From the NCBI GenBank assembly GCA_024640185.1, contig JAHEFN010000105.1, positions 1 to 7,671 of the forward strand: a DNA stretch of 7,671 nt. The letters are read 5' to 3'. Each line of letters begins with the position of its first letter. Positions within the stretch are counted from its first letter, which is position 1. The translations under genes were made by a program, and so were the position numbers. The notes under the pieces were generated by a model. It worked only from the letters and a program-made list of their open reading frames with translations. It was not told where the DNA came from and did not search any database. The DNA comes from Gemmatimonadota bacterium (GTDB lineage: Bacteria; Gemmatimonadota; Gemmatimonadetes; Gemmatimonadales; GWC2-71-9). Below are positions 1 through 7,155 of the stretch, piece after piece.

Positions 1-129
1 GTTGCCACTGGCGATGTAGGTCGAGACATCCGAAAAGCCCAGCTCCTCGAACAGTGCCCGCAAGCGATCCATGGTCACCCGCCGACCGCCGACATTGATC
101 GCCCGCAGGAAGGCCACCTGGGCCGGCAC
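1..129 (-). CDS. DUF1697 domain protein, N-terminal part (cut by window edge)
   Basis: The minus strand from a GTG at 129-127 reads open for 43 codons to base 1. The peptide begins VPAQVAFLRAINVGGRRVTM and continues with DRLRALFEELGFSDVSTYIA and SGN. This is the characteristic start of DUF1697 proteins: FLR(A/G)INVGG, then a helix with MDxLRxLFExLGF, then TYIxSGN. The family is small, usually under 200 residues, cytoplasmic and of unknown biochemical function. The nearest upstream ATG (149-147) reads into a stop after four codons, so GTG is the best start. A GGAG lies about 10 bases before it, a weak ribosome binding site. It starts 40 bp after the stop of kinase B with no terminator visible between, so it may be the last gene of that unit. 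The C-terminal part is outside the window. Confidence 0.88.
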   Translation of the reverse strand, partial: MPAQVAFLRAINVGGRRVTMDRLRALFEELGFSDVSTYIASGN

Positions 130-169
130 GGCCGCTACGCTCCGGGCATCAGGTTGAGGAGGGGGGACC

Positions 170-2905
170 TCAGTCGACCGGCCTTTGCATCGTGCCGGCC
201 TTGAGACGCTCGAAGCGGGGGTTGCCCTCGAGCGGCTTGAAGAATGGGTCGACGGTCAGGTACCCGGGGGTGATGTGGTACGGCATCCCCATCACTTCCT
301 CGATTGCGTCGAGTGCCTTCGCCTGGTCGCCGGCTTCCAGGTAGACCCGAGCCCGCTGGAACCGTGAATACACCGCGTCGTTGCCACGTTCCGGGGCATC
401 GGCAACGGCTCGCTCGACTTGGCGAATGGCTTCGTCATATTGGCCGACGTAGGCCAACATCACCGCATACAGTGCGCGCAACTGCGCATCGCCGGGGTTG
501 GCTTCACTCTGCGCGCGCGAGGTGGCCAGTGAGGAGTCGGCATAAGCCCGGGCCCGAACCATGTCGCCTTGTTGATGGGCGGCGGTCGCCAGGGCCTGCC
601 CCCACCACGCCCGGTCATCGTCGAATGAGGCCGGGGTCATCCGGAAGAGCAGGTCCAATTGCTCGGGGCCCATGACATAGGCGATCTCGTCGTATCCCGC
701 GTAGTAGGTGACCAGGTCCGTGGCCGGCATCCGCTCGGCGAACTCCTCGAACGCATCCTTGGCACCGGCCAAGTCACCACGGACCAAGTGCGTCATCACG
801 ACGGTCTGCTGGATGCCGAGGCTGTTGGGTTCGAGTGCCCGCAGTTCTTCGGCCGCTTGACTGGCTTCCTCGAGCCGCCCGAGGGAAGTGAGCGTCGCGA
901 TCAGCACGTTGAGGACACCTTGACCCAGCGGGTCGAGTTTCCTGGCCCGGGCAAGCTTCTCGAGCGCGGAATCGAATCGCCCCTCCGCACGATCGTGGTT
1001 CGCGGAGGTGTTGAGTGCCCAAAGGTGGTTGGGGTCGAGCTGAAGCGCCCGCTCAACCTCGAGACGCGCCTTGTCGAGGTCCCGCTCCACGTCGGTGTAG
1101 TAGTTGGCGGCGACGATGCGCGCATTGGCTTGATCACCCCGCAGCTCCAACATCTTGTCGACCGCCTCCTTGGCACGCCGGCCGACAGCTGGATCTCGGG
1201 TGCCGTTGGCATATAGGGTCGATGAGGCGCTGGCCAACCAGCCCCACGCAAACGCAAAGTTCGAGTCGAGTGCCACGGCCTGCTCGAAGAAGGCCACGGC
1301 ATCGCGCGCCGCGCCAGCTGACGGGCCAGAAGCAGCCTTGCCCTTCACCCAGAGATCATACGCCTCGGCGTTGTCGGTCGGCCGGTCGGCGAGGTCGTCG
1401 TTGTCATCGGCGGCCAGTGCCACACCGAGCTCCTTGGCGACCCGGGTGGCGATTCGGCCTTGCAGCCGGAGCATCCCTTCCCGATCGGCGTCGAAAGAGT
1501 CGCGCCAGGTCACCGCCCCGTCCTTGCCGCTCACCAGTTCGGTGACCACCCGAACCGAGCGCGCTCCGTCGGCGCCGGTCAGCCAGCGAACCTTCCCCAT
1601 CAGCACCTGATCCGCCTTCAGCTCAGTGGCGATCTGGGGTACGGTCTTGGCTGTGCCCGCGTACTGATCGGCGCTCGCCGACGCGATGACGGTCAACTGC
1701 TTGAGCAGGGCCAGTCGGTCACGGACTTCATCGACGATACTCTCGGCGAAATAGGCGTCGTCTCCCTCACCCTGATTCTCGAAGGGCAGTACCGCGATCG
1801 TTCTCGGTGCATCGGCCGTGGGGCTGTCCTTGCTGAGCAGCTTGGTGCCGAGCGCTCCCACCGCCAGGACTGCCACACCCATCAGTGCCAACTGCCAGGT
1901 CTTGAAGCCGCCACCTGCGGCAGCGGTGACCGCCGTGGCGCCGCTCCGCGTCTGGTCCTCGGCGGCGAGGAGCGCCGCGGTCATCTCGCCGGCGGTGGCG
2001 TAGCGATCGGCCGGGGTCTTGGCCAGCGCCTTCATTACTGCGGTGTCGACTGCTGCTGGCAGCGCATCACGGGTACTGGTCAGCGCACGCGGCTTTTCGG
2101 TGATGCTCCGGGAGATGATCGCCTGCGCGGTGGGCCCCGTGAACGGTGGCTCGCCGGCGATCATCTCGTAGAGCACGCAGCCCAGGGCGTAGATGTCGCT
2201 CCGGCCGTCGAGGTCGGCAGAGCCACTTGCCTGCTCGGGGCTCATGTATTGCGGCGTACCGATCGCCAGGCCGGTCTGGGTGAGCGCCTTGCTGTCGCCC
2301 GACATCGCCCGGGCGATGCCGAAGTCGGCCACCAGCGCATGGCCGGCCGAAATCAGGATGTTGGCGGGCTTGATGTCGCGATGGACGAAGCCCCGCTCGT
2401 GGGCATAGGCCAGCGCCTCGGCCACCTCGCGAGCCAGCCGGAGCGCCTCACCAACCGGCAGCTGCTTCTCACGCGCCAGCCGGGCCGGGAGCGACTCGCC
2501 CTCGACCATCGGCATCACGTAGTAGAGCACCCCGTTGGCGGCGCCGGAGTCGTGAACCGGGAGGATGTGCGGGTGCGACAGTTTCGCGGCGATCTCGACC
2601 TCGCGAAGGAACCGCTCCGCACCCAGCGTCTCGGCCAGTTCGGGCCGCATCACCTTGACCGCCACCTTGCGTCGATGCTTGAGGTCCTCGGCCATGTAGA
2701 CCGTGGCCATCCCGCCCTCGCCCAGCACCCCCTCGATCCGGTACTTGTCGGCCAGCGCCTCGCGAATCCGGGAGACCTCGATCGCCCCCGTCGGCATGGT
2801 GCGCGCCGGCACCCCCGGCTCGGTCGGCGTCGGGGTGCCGCAGTTGGGGCAGAAGTGGACGTCGGCGGCGAGTGGCTTGCTGCAGCTCGGGCAGGTACGG
2901 CTCAT
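170..2905 (-). CDS. Receptor-type Ser/Thr protein kinase B (zinc ribbon, PknB-like kinase, TM, TolB-like, TPR)
   Basis: A 911-residue membrane-anchored Ser/Thr kinase, the second of a tandem pair. An N-terminal zinc ribbon has Cys5, Cys8, Cys19 and Cys22. The kinase domain (about 55-315) has every key element: Gly loop GEGGMATVY (62-70), Lys84, alpha-C Glu102, HRDIKPAN (175-182), DFG (194-196), GTPQYMSPE (216-224), Asp237 and Arg301. Thr209, Thr211 and Thr217 in the activation loop are candidate phosphosites. A single hydrophobic segment lies at 337-353. It is followed by a TolB-like/FlgO-type domain (about 369-493, starting IAVLPFENQG) and TPR-like helices to the C-terminus. By analogy with PknB-type receptors the kinase should be cytoplasmic and the TolB/TPR part extracytoplasmic; ligand and substrates are unknown. 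Its ATG overlaps the TGA of kinase A by one base and there is no strong Shine-Dalgarno, so translation is probably coupled. It could be described simply as a PknB-family kinase. Confidence 0.93.
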   Translation of the reverse strand: MSRTCPSCSKPLAADVHFCPNCGTPTPTEPGVPARTMPTGAIEVSRIREALADKYRIEGVLGEGGMATVYMAEDLKHRRKVAVKVMRPELAETLGAERFLREVEIAAKLSHPHILPVHDSGAANGVLYYVMPMVEGESLPARLAREKQLPVGEALRLAREVAEALAYAHERGFVHRDIKPANILISAGHALVADFGIARAMSGDSKALTQTGLAIGTPQYMSPEQASGSADLDGRSDIYALGCVLYEMIAGEPPFTGPTAQAIISRSITEKPRALTSTRDALPAAVDTAVMKALAKTPADRYATAGEMTAALLAAEDQTRSGATAVTAAAGGGFKTWQLALMGVAVLAVGALGTKLLSKDSPTADAPRTIAVLPFENQGEGDDAYFAESIVDEVRDRLALLKQLTVIASASADQYAGTAKTVPQIATELKADQVLMGKVRWLTGADGARSVRVVTELVSGKDGAVTWRDSFDADREGMLRLQGRIATRVAKELGVALAADDNDDLADRPTDNAEAYDLWVKGKAASGPSAGAARDAVAFFEQAVALDSNFAFAWGWLASASSTLYANGTRDPAVGRRAKEAVDKMLELRGDQANARIVAANYYTDVERDLDKARLEVERALQLDPNHLWALNTSANHDRAEGRFDSALEKLARARKLDPLGQGVLNVLIATLTSLGRLEEASQAAEELRALEPNSLGIQQTVVMTHLVRGDLAGAKDAFEEFAERMPATDLVTYYAGYDEIAYVMGPEQLDLLFRMTPASFDDDRAWWGQALATAAHQQGDMVRARAYADSSLATSRAQSEANPGDAQLRALYAVMLAYVGQYDEAIRQVERAVADAPERGNDAVYSRFQRARVYLEAGDQAKALDAIEEVMGMPYHITPGYLTVDPFFKPLEGNPRFERLKAGTMQRPVD
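2216..2815 (-). repeat. Direct repeat, kinase-domain copy B (partner 4966-5565)
   Basis: This 600-bp stretch encodes residues 31-230 of kinase B and aligns without gaps, at a constant offset of 2750 bp, to 4966-5565 in kinase A. The encoded peptides match at 184 of 200 residues. DNA similarity is high, with exact runs such as the 38 bp at 2367-2404 against 5117-5154. Similarity continues at the same offset beyond this block, including an exact 47-bp run at 1989-2035 against 4739-4785. It reflects tandem gene duplication, not a mobile element. Confidence 0.9.
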
Positions 2906-2907
2906 CA
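2903..2907 (-). promoter_or_regulatory. TGATG stop/start overlap (translational coupling site)
   Basis: On the minus strand the TGA stop of kinase A (2907-2905) shares its A with the ATG start of kinase B (2905-2903). One-base TGATG overlaps commonly allow a terminating ribosome to restart. The upstream bases offer only a weak GGGCGG-like purine patch, so B probably depends on translation of A and the two proteins would be made in linked amounts. Confidence 0.75.
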
Positions 2908-5664
2908 GTCGACCGCCCGCTGGACTGGAGCGGTGAGCAGTCGCTCAAACCGAGGGTTGCCCATCAATGGAGCATAGGTCGGATCAAGTCTCAGGTAGGC
3001 CGGCGTCAAGTAATACTGCCGAGAAAGTATGTCCTCGACCGCATCGATGGCCTTGTCGGTCTGCCCGCTGACCAAGAGGATCCGCAGTCGCTGCAACCGC
3101 GAATACGGCGCATCGGCGGCGTTGCCTTCCGGTGAATTCTCGACCGCGATGTCGACCTCTCGCAGCGCCTCGTCAATGCGCCCGACGTAGGCCAACATCA
3201 CCGCGTAGAGGGCCCGAAGCTGGGGATCCTCTGGGTTGGCATCGCTCTGCTCCTTCGAGGTTGCCAGCGACGAATCGGCATAGGCACGTGCCTTTGGCTG
3301 ATCGCCTTGTTGATAGGCGGCGATCGCCAGCGCCTGACCCCACCAGGCCCGGTCGTTGTCGAACGCCGCCGGGGTGAGCCGGAAGAGGAGATTCTGCTCC
3401 GCATCGTCGAGGATCCACGCCATCTCGTTGTAGCCGGCGAAGTAGGTCACCAGTTCGGTAGCCGGGATCCGTTGCAGGGCCTCACGAATCGCGGCCTTCG
3501 CGCCATCCAAGTCGCCGTCGGCGACATGGGCGACAGCAACCCACTCGACCGCATCGGTCTCGTTGGGGGCCAGGGCCACCAACTCCGCAGCGGCATTCTT
3601 GGCCTCGTCGACCCGGCCGAGGTAGACCAGCACCCGCACCAGCGTCGTCATCACCCGCACCGAGCGCGGGTCGAGCTCCCGGGCACGGGCCAACTTGCTG
3701 AACGCCGGGCCGTACTCCTCGGCGCCGAAATCGGCGAGTCCGGAGAGGGCCAGCACCTCGGCGTCGTCGGGGTCGATGGCCAGCGCCCGGTTGATCTCCC
3801 GACGCGCGAGGGCATCATCACGCTCGACCACCGAGTAGTAGCGGCTCGAGGCACGGTGGGCGAAGCTCTTGCCGGTGCCGAGCTCGAGGGCACGTTCGAT
3901 CGCCTCACCGGCCCGGCGGCGAACGACCGGCTCCCGGGTGCCGTTGACGTAGACCGACGACCAGGCCGAGCCAAGCTCGGCCCATGCCTCGGCGAAGGTC
4001 GAGTCGAGCGCCACCGCCTGCTCGAGATAGTCGGCGGCGTTCCGCTGCGACTGGGCCGAGTTGTTGGTGATCGCCCGGGCCTTGAGGTAGAGCTCGTAGG
4101 CCACCGGATTGTCGGTGGGTCGGGCCGACATCTCCGCCTCGTCGGCCTGACCGAGCGCCGCACCGAGCGCCGCAGCTACCCGGGTGGCGATCCGGCCCTG
4201 CATCGCGAAGATGTCGGTGACGTCGGCGTCGAAGGTCTCCTGCCATGTGGTCGCACCGGTCTGACCGTCGACCAACTCGGCGATCACCTGAACCTGGCGG
4301 GGGCCGCCGGCGGCACCGGCCCAGCGCACCCTGCCCATCAGGACCTGGTCGACCCGCAGCTCCCTGGCGATCTCGGGACCGGTCTTGGTGGTCTCGCGAT
4401 ACTGATTGGCGCTCGCTGACGCAATCACCGTGAACTGGCCGAGCTTGGCGAGCTTGCCACGAACCTCATCGGCGATACCGTCGGCAAAGTAGGCGTCGTC
4501 GGCGGTACCCTGATTGAGGAAGGGCAGCACCGCCACGCTTTGACGACCGGCGCCCGCACCGGCGGCAGGAGAGCCACCGCCTGAGAATGCCCGGCTCCCG
4601 AAAATCCCGATGACCAACACGGCGGTGGCGGCCAGTGCCAGCTGCCACGGCTTGAAGCCGAGCCCCTTCCCGGCGGAGATCGGCGTGACACCGCTTCGCG
4701 TCTGGTTCTCGGCCTGTACCAGTGCCGTGACCATCGCACCGGCGGTGGCGTAGCGATCGGCCGGGGTCTTGGCCAGCGCCTTCATCACCGTGCTGTCGAC
4801 CGCCGGCGAGAGTGCCTGCCGTGTGCTGCTCAGCGACCGCGGCGTCTCGGTGATGCTCCTGGCAATGACCGCCTGTGCGGTCGGGCCGGTGAACGGCGGC
4901 TCACCGGCGATCATCTCGTAGAGCACGCAGCCCAAGGCGTAGATGTCGCTTCGGCCATCCAGGTCGGCCGCGCCACTCGCCTGCTCGGGGCTCATGTACT
5001 GCGGGGTGCCGATCGCCAGACCAGTCTGGGTGAGCACCTTGCCGTCACCCTCCATCGCCCGGGCGATGCCGAAGTCGGCCACCAGCGCATGCCCGGCCGA
5101 GATCAGGATGTTGGCCGGCTTGATGTCGCGATGGACGAAGCCCCGCTCGTGGGCGTAGGCCATCGCCTCGGCCACCTCGCGCGCGAGGCGGAGCGCCTCT
5201 TCCACCGGCAGCTGCTTCTCGCGCGCCAGCCGGGCCGGCAAGGACTCGCCCTCGACCACCGGCATCACGTAGTAGAGCACCCCGTCGGCGGCACCCGAGT
5301 CGTAGACCGGCAGGATGTGCGGATGCGACAGCTTGGCCGCGATCTCGACCTCACGAAGGAACCGCTCTGCACCGAGGGTCTCAGCCAGCTCGGGGCGCAT
5401 CACCTTGACCGCCACCTTGCGGCGGTGCTTGAGGTCCTCGGCCTGATAGACCGTGGCCATGCCACCCTCGCCCAGCACGTGCTCGACCTGATAGCGATCG
5501 GCGAGTGCGGAGCGGATCCGCGAGATCTCGATCGCTCCCGTCGGCATCGTGCGCGCCGGCACCCCCGGCTCGGTGGGAGTCGGAGTGCCGCAGTTGAGGC
5601 AGAAGTGCGCCTCAGGCGGCAGGGTCGTGCTGCATGTCGGGCACGAGCGAGCTTCAGTGGTCAA
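2905..5664 (-). CDS. Receptor-type Ser/Thr protein kinase A (zinc ribbon, PknB-like kinase, TM, TolB-like, TPR)
   Basis: A 919-residue paralogue of kinase B and first of the pair in transcription order. The zinc ribbon uses Cys8, Cys11, Cys22 and Cys25. The kinase domain (about 58-318) is complete: GEGGMATVY (65-73), Lys87, Glu105, HRDIKPAN (178-185), DFG (197-199), GTPQYMSPE (219-227), Asp240, Arg305. Thr212, Thr214 and Thr220 are candidate activation-loop phosphosites. A membrane segment lies at 340-356, then a Gly/Ala/Ser-rich linker, a TolB-like domain (about 376-500, starting VAVLPFLNQG) and TPR-like repeats to residue 919. Residues 34-233 are 92% identical to kinase B, but much of the TPR region is far less alike. 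The start is TTG at 5664-5662. The frame is open back to an in-frame TGA at 5772-5770 and contains no ATG or GTG between, and TTG sits just before the zinc ribbon. No clear Shine-Dalgarno precedes it. Substrates are unknown; it probably acts with B. Confidence 0.93.
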   Translation of the reverse strand: MTTEARSCPTCSTTLPPEAHFCLNCGTPTPTEPGVPARTMPTGAIEISRIRSALADRYQVEHVLGEGGMATVYQAEDLKHRRKVAVKVMRPELAETLGAERFLREVEIAAKLSHPHILPVYDSGAADGVLYYVMPVVEGESLPARLAREKQLPVEEALRLAREVAEAMAYAHERGFVHRDIKPANILISAGHALVADFGIARAMEGDGKVLTQTGLAIGTPQYMSPEQASGAADLDGRSDIYALGCVLYEMIAGEPPFTGPTAQAVIARSITETPRSLSSTRQALSPAVDSTVMKALAKTPADRYATAGAMVTALVQAENQTRSGVTPISAGKGLGFKPWQLALAATAVLVIGIFGSRAFSGGGSPAAGAGAGRQSVAVLPFLNQGTADDAYFADGIADEVRGKLAKLGQFTVIASASANQYRETTKTGPEIARELRVDQVLMGRVRWAGAAGGPRQVQVIAELVDGQTGATTWQETFDADVTDIFAMQGRIATRVAAALGAALGQADEAEMSARPTDNPVAYELYLKARAITNNSAQSQRNAADYLEQAVALDSTFAEAWAELGSAWSSVYVNGTREPVVRRRAGEAIERALELGTGKSFAHRASSRYYSVVERDDALARREINRALAIDPDDAEVLALSGLADFGAEEYGPAFSKLARARELDPRSVRVMTTLVRVLVYLGRVDEAKNAAAELVALAPNETDAVEWVAVAHVADGDLDGAKAAIREALQRIPATELVTYFAGYNEMAWILDDAEQNLLFRLTPAAFDNDRAWWGQALAIAAYQQGDQPKARAYADSSLATSKEQSDANPEDPQLRALYAVMLAYVGRIDEALREVDIAVENSPEGNAADAPYSRLQRLRILLVSGQTDKAIDAVEDILSRQYYLTPAYLRLDPTYAPLMGNPRFERLLTAPVQRAVD
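4966..5565 (-). repeat. Direct repeat, kinase-domain copy A (partner 2216-2815)
   Basis: This encodes residues 34-233 of kinase A and is the partner of the block in kinase B. The two copies lie in the same orientation 2750 bp apart, so they could support unequal recombination that deletes or fuses the kinases, or gene conversion that keeps the catalytic halves alike. Confidence 0.9.
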
Positions 5665-5708
5665 AGGGCGAGATCCGGAACAGATGGGTACGGGCAGGAA
5701 CAGGTAAG

Positions 5709-5740
5709 AAACGCCGGAATTGACGATCCGGCAAGCGTTT
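5709..5740 (-). other. Imperfect hairpin in the kinase leader (possible weak terminator or attenuator)
   Basis: On the minus strand, AAACG (5740-5736) pairs with CGTTT (5713-5709). Inside it, CCGGA (5731-5727) pairs with TCCGG (5718-5714) around an 8-base loop, leaving a four-base bulge on the 5' arm. The 3' arm is followed by TTTCTT-like sequence, a poor U-tract. It lies 45 bases before the TTG start of kinase A and about 90 bases after the stop of the AAA_28 gene. It could be a weak terminator for the upstream gene or a leader structure for the kinases. An operator is also possible. I see no convincing promoter in the 165-bp gap. Confidence 0.4.
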
Positions 5741-5829
5741 AGGGGGGATTCGCCCTGCGGGGAAAAGGGTCAATCACCGCCTCGGACGAGGGCGCCCGAC
5801 CTCAAGCCGGTCAGGGAGGCCACTGCGGC

Positions 5830-6393
5830 CTAGCGGCCGGCTGAGAAGAGGTCGGTCTGTGGGGGATGGAGGGGCAGTCCCACGCCACGCAAGACATCGT
5901 CGACCCAATCCTGCCTCCGAGCGGGCTCGAGTCGGAGGTGACGAGCCTCGACGGCCGACAGGAGGTCATCAATCAGGCAGTCGATCGCCTGCTGGAACTC
6001 CGGGCTGACGTCACGCCGCCCGTCGAAGCTCGGTGGCTCGATGATCGGCACCTTGAACAGTGCGTCGTAGCTGGTGATCCAGTCCAGGACCAGAGCGTCG
6101 TACGCCGGCTGGCGACCCGCCTGGTGCACCAGGTAGGCATAGTTGTCGAGAACGGAGCGGTCGCAGATCACGATCTCGGCCTCGGCTGTCGCGGCAAGCT
6201 CGGCCGCCACCTGGGTGTGGAGGATCCAGGCCTGCGCCTGCAGGGTGGTGTCGCGGTTGATCGGGAATGGACAGCGACGGGCCACCTCCATCACCAACTC
6301 GACGGCGCGATCTTGCCGCTTGAGTCGTGCTGCGACCTCATAGCAGAGCGTGGTCTTGCCGACGCCGTGCGAACCGATGAAGGCGATCTTCAT
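5830..6393 (-). CDS. AAA_28-type P-loop NTPase / nucleotide-kinase-like protein
   Basis: A 187-residue single-domain P-loop protein, probably cytoplasmic. The N-terminus MKIAFIGSHGVGKTT gives a Walker A motif at 7-14 (G7, G10, G12, K13, T14). EIVICDRS at 73-80 is a strand ending in the DR(S/x) motif typical of small-molecule P-loop kinases (thymidylate-kinase-like, NadR-like, AAA_28). FDGRRD around 123-128 followed by SPEFQ resembles the LID segment carrying catalytic arginines. Together these suggest phosphoryl transfer to a small molecule, but the substrate cannot be read from sequence. The last 30 or so residues are proline-rich and probably disordered. The start is ATG at 6393 because an in-frame TGA lies just upstream; the Shine-Dalgarno is weak (GGTGA about 10 bases before). 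It begins 90 bp after the lipoprotein gene in the same direction, so co-transcription is possible. A decayed fragment of a related gene lies at 7096-7155. Confidence 0.85.
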   Translation of the reverse strand: MKIAFIGSHGVGKTTLCYEVAARLKRQDRAVELVMEVARRCPFPINRDTTLQAQAWILHTQVAAELAATAEAEIVICDRSVLDNYAYLVHQAGRQPAYDALVLDWITSYDALFKVPIIEPPSFDGRRDVSPEFQQAIDCLIDDLLSAVEARHLRLEPARRQDWVDDVLRGVGLPLHPPQTDLFSAGR

Positions 6394-6432
6394 GGCAGCA
6401 ATATCACCGGGTCACGGGTCATGGCGATTGCC

Positions 6433-6455
6433 GCGCCTCCGGTGCCCCGAGGCGC
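6433..6455 (-). other. GC-rich stem-loop between lipoprotein and AAA_28 genes
   Basis: GCGCCTC (6433-6439) and GAGGCGC (6449-6455) are exact inverted repeats with a 9-base loop. There is no U-tract on either strand, so it is not a standard intrinsic terminator. It could affect mRNA processing or uneven expression of the two genes, or be a chance structure in GC-rich DNA. Confidence 0.35.
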
Positions 6456-6483
6456 TCGACGATGGCCGCCACGTGCAGGGCCG

Positions 6484-6966
6484 TCACTCCTCGACCGGAG
6501 TCGGAGCCATCGGCGGGAGCGAGCTGTTCCAGGTGTTCTCGATCGCCTTCCAGACCCCGTCCCGACGCTCGAGGACCATCACGAACTTGGCCTGATCGCT
6601 GATCAGCCCTTCCACGCCCTCCACGGCGATGGTGAAGGTCATGTCACCCCAGACCGCAGCCAGGTCGCCGCTCACCTTGACCGAGAGTTCACCCACCTCG
6701 AGGGACTCGAAGGCGACGGTCCCGTAGAGCGCCCGGATCGCCTCGGCTCCCACCACGGTGGGGCCACCGGGAGGCTGCATCACGCCATCGTCCCACCAGA
6801 GTTGCATCACCGCATCGTCGTCGTTTGAGGCCTCGGTGACGGCAAACTCGTGCGTCCACTGGAGTACTGCAGCCTCCTCGGCGGCCTGGTCGACGGCCGG
6901 CGGTGCGGGCTGGCAGGCTGCGGCCAGAACGAGCAGCGTGGCAAGGAATGGTTGACGCTGGGACAT
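6484..6966 (-). CDS. Lipoprotein with SnoaL/DUF4440-like (NTF2-fold) domain
   Basis: A 160-residue predicted lipoprotein. Residues 1-18 form a lipoprotein signal peptide: MSQRQP, a hydrophobic core (7-14), then AAAC with Cys18 as the lipidated residue. A Pro/Ala-rich tether (19-26) leads to a domain from about 28 to 148. Its pattern is typical of SnoaL-like/DUF4440 members of the NTF2 superfamily: an N-terminal helix, NDDDAVMQLWWDDGVMQPPG, a VVGAEAIRALY helix, then beta strands ending in RRDGVWKAIENTWNSS. Such domains bind small ligands or act as enzymes, and no specific function can be assigned. The start is ATG at 6966, chosen because GAGGAG lies 7 bases upstream and the signal peptide begins there. 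The frame stays open much further upstream, but only through GC-rich non-coding sequence. It is divergent from the M28 peptidase and upstream of the AAA_28 gene. Confidence 0.85.
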   Translation of the reverse strand: MSQRQPFLATLLVLAAACQPAPPAVDQAAEEAAVLQWTHEFAVTEASNDDDAVMQLWWDDGVMQPPGGPTVVGAEAIRALYGTVAFESLEVGELSVKVSGDLAAVWGDMTFTIAVEGVEGLISDQAKFVMVLERRDGVWKAIENTWNSSLPPMAPTPVEE

Positions 6967-6973
6967 GTGACCT

Positions 6974-6979
6974 CTCCTC
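6974..6979 (-). promoter_or_regulatory. Shine-Dalgarno of the lipoprotein gene
   Basis: GAGGAG on the minus strand, 7 bases before the ATG at 6966. It is the clearest ribosome binding site in the window and decides the start against the much longer open frame that continues to 7584. Confidence 0.8.
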
Positions 6980-7095
6980 GGATAACGGAACGAATCGGTG
7001 GACAACTCAACACGAAGACCATGGAGCAAGGTGACGGTACTGCGAATCTGACCATCCGGGAACCCCACGACCGAGCAATGGCTCTGCCCACTCAC

Positions 7096-7155
7096 AGCTC
7101 GACGGCCACCTGGGTCTGGCTGGTTCACGCCTGCGCTTGGAGTAAGGTGTGGCTG
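7096..7155 (-). pseudogene. Decayed fragment of an AAA_28-type gene
   Basis: These 60 bases align without gaps to 6197-6256 inside the intact AAA_28 gene (offset 899) with 45 identical positions. There is an exact 11-base run (7105-7115) and an exact 8-base run (7129-7136). In the matching frame the minus strand reads HTLLQAQA, stop, TSQTQVAVEL, stop, against DTTLQAQAWILHTQVAAELA in the intact protein, so two in-frame stops break it. Matching may continue to about 7183 (CGCTGT then CCA, matching the RRCP codons), with insertions totalling 7 bases. No Walker A region is recognisable. This is best read as a relic of a former AAA_28 paralogue in the same orientation. Confidence 0.65.

Noticed and set aside
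1460..2977. 505-codon plus-strand open frame opposite kinase B
   Set aside because: It is antisense to a clear kinase gene. The matching region of kinase A gives similar antisense frames, as expected from the codon bias of GC-rich genes. The translation (His/Gly/Arg-rich) has no recognisable domain.
3307..4419. 370-codon plus-strand open frame opposite kinase A
   Set aside because: It is antisense to the TPR and TolB-like coding region, with low-complexity composition and no domain or start signal.
170..5664. The large direct repeats as a transposon or composite element
   Set aside because: The repeats are fully explained by two paralogous coding sequences in the same frame. There are no terminal inverted repeats, transposase or target-site duplications.
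5719..5774. ATTGAC (5719-5724) and GTCAAT (5769-5774) as an inverted pair, with TTGACC as a -35 box for the kinases
   Set aside because: The arms are only six bases and 44 bases apart, and no -10-like hexamer lies at a suitable distance after TTGACC on the minus strand.
5866..6828. 320-codon plus-strand open frame across the AAA_28 and lipoprotein genes
   Set aside because: It spans two well-supported minus-strand genes and their gap, and its translation resembles no protein family.
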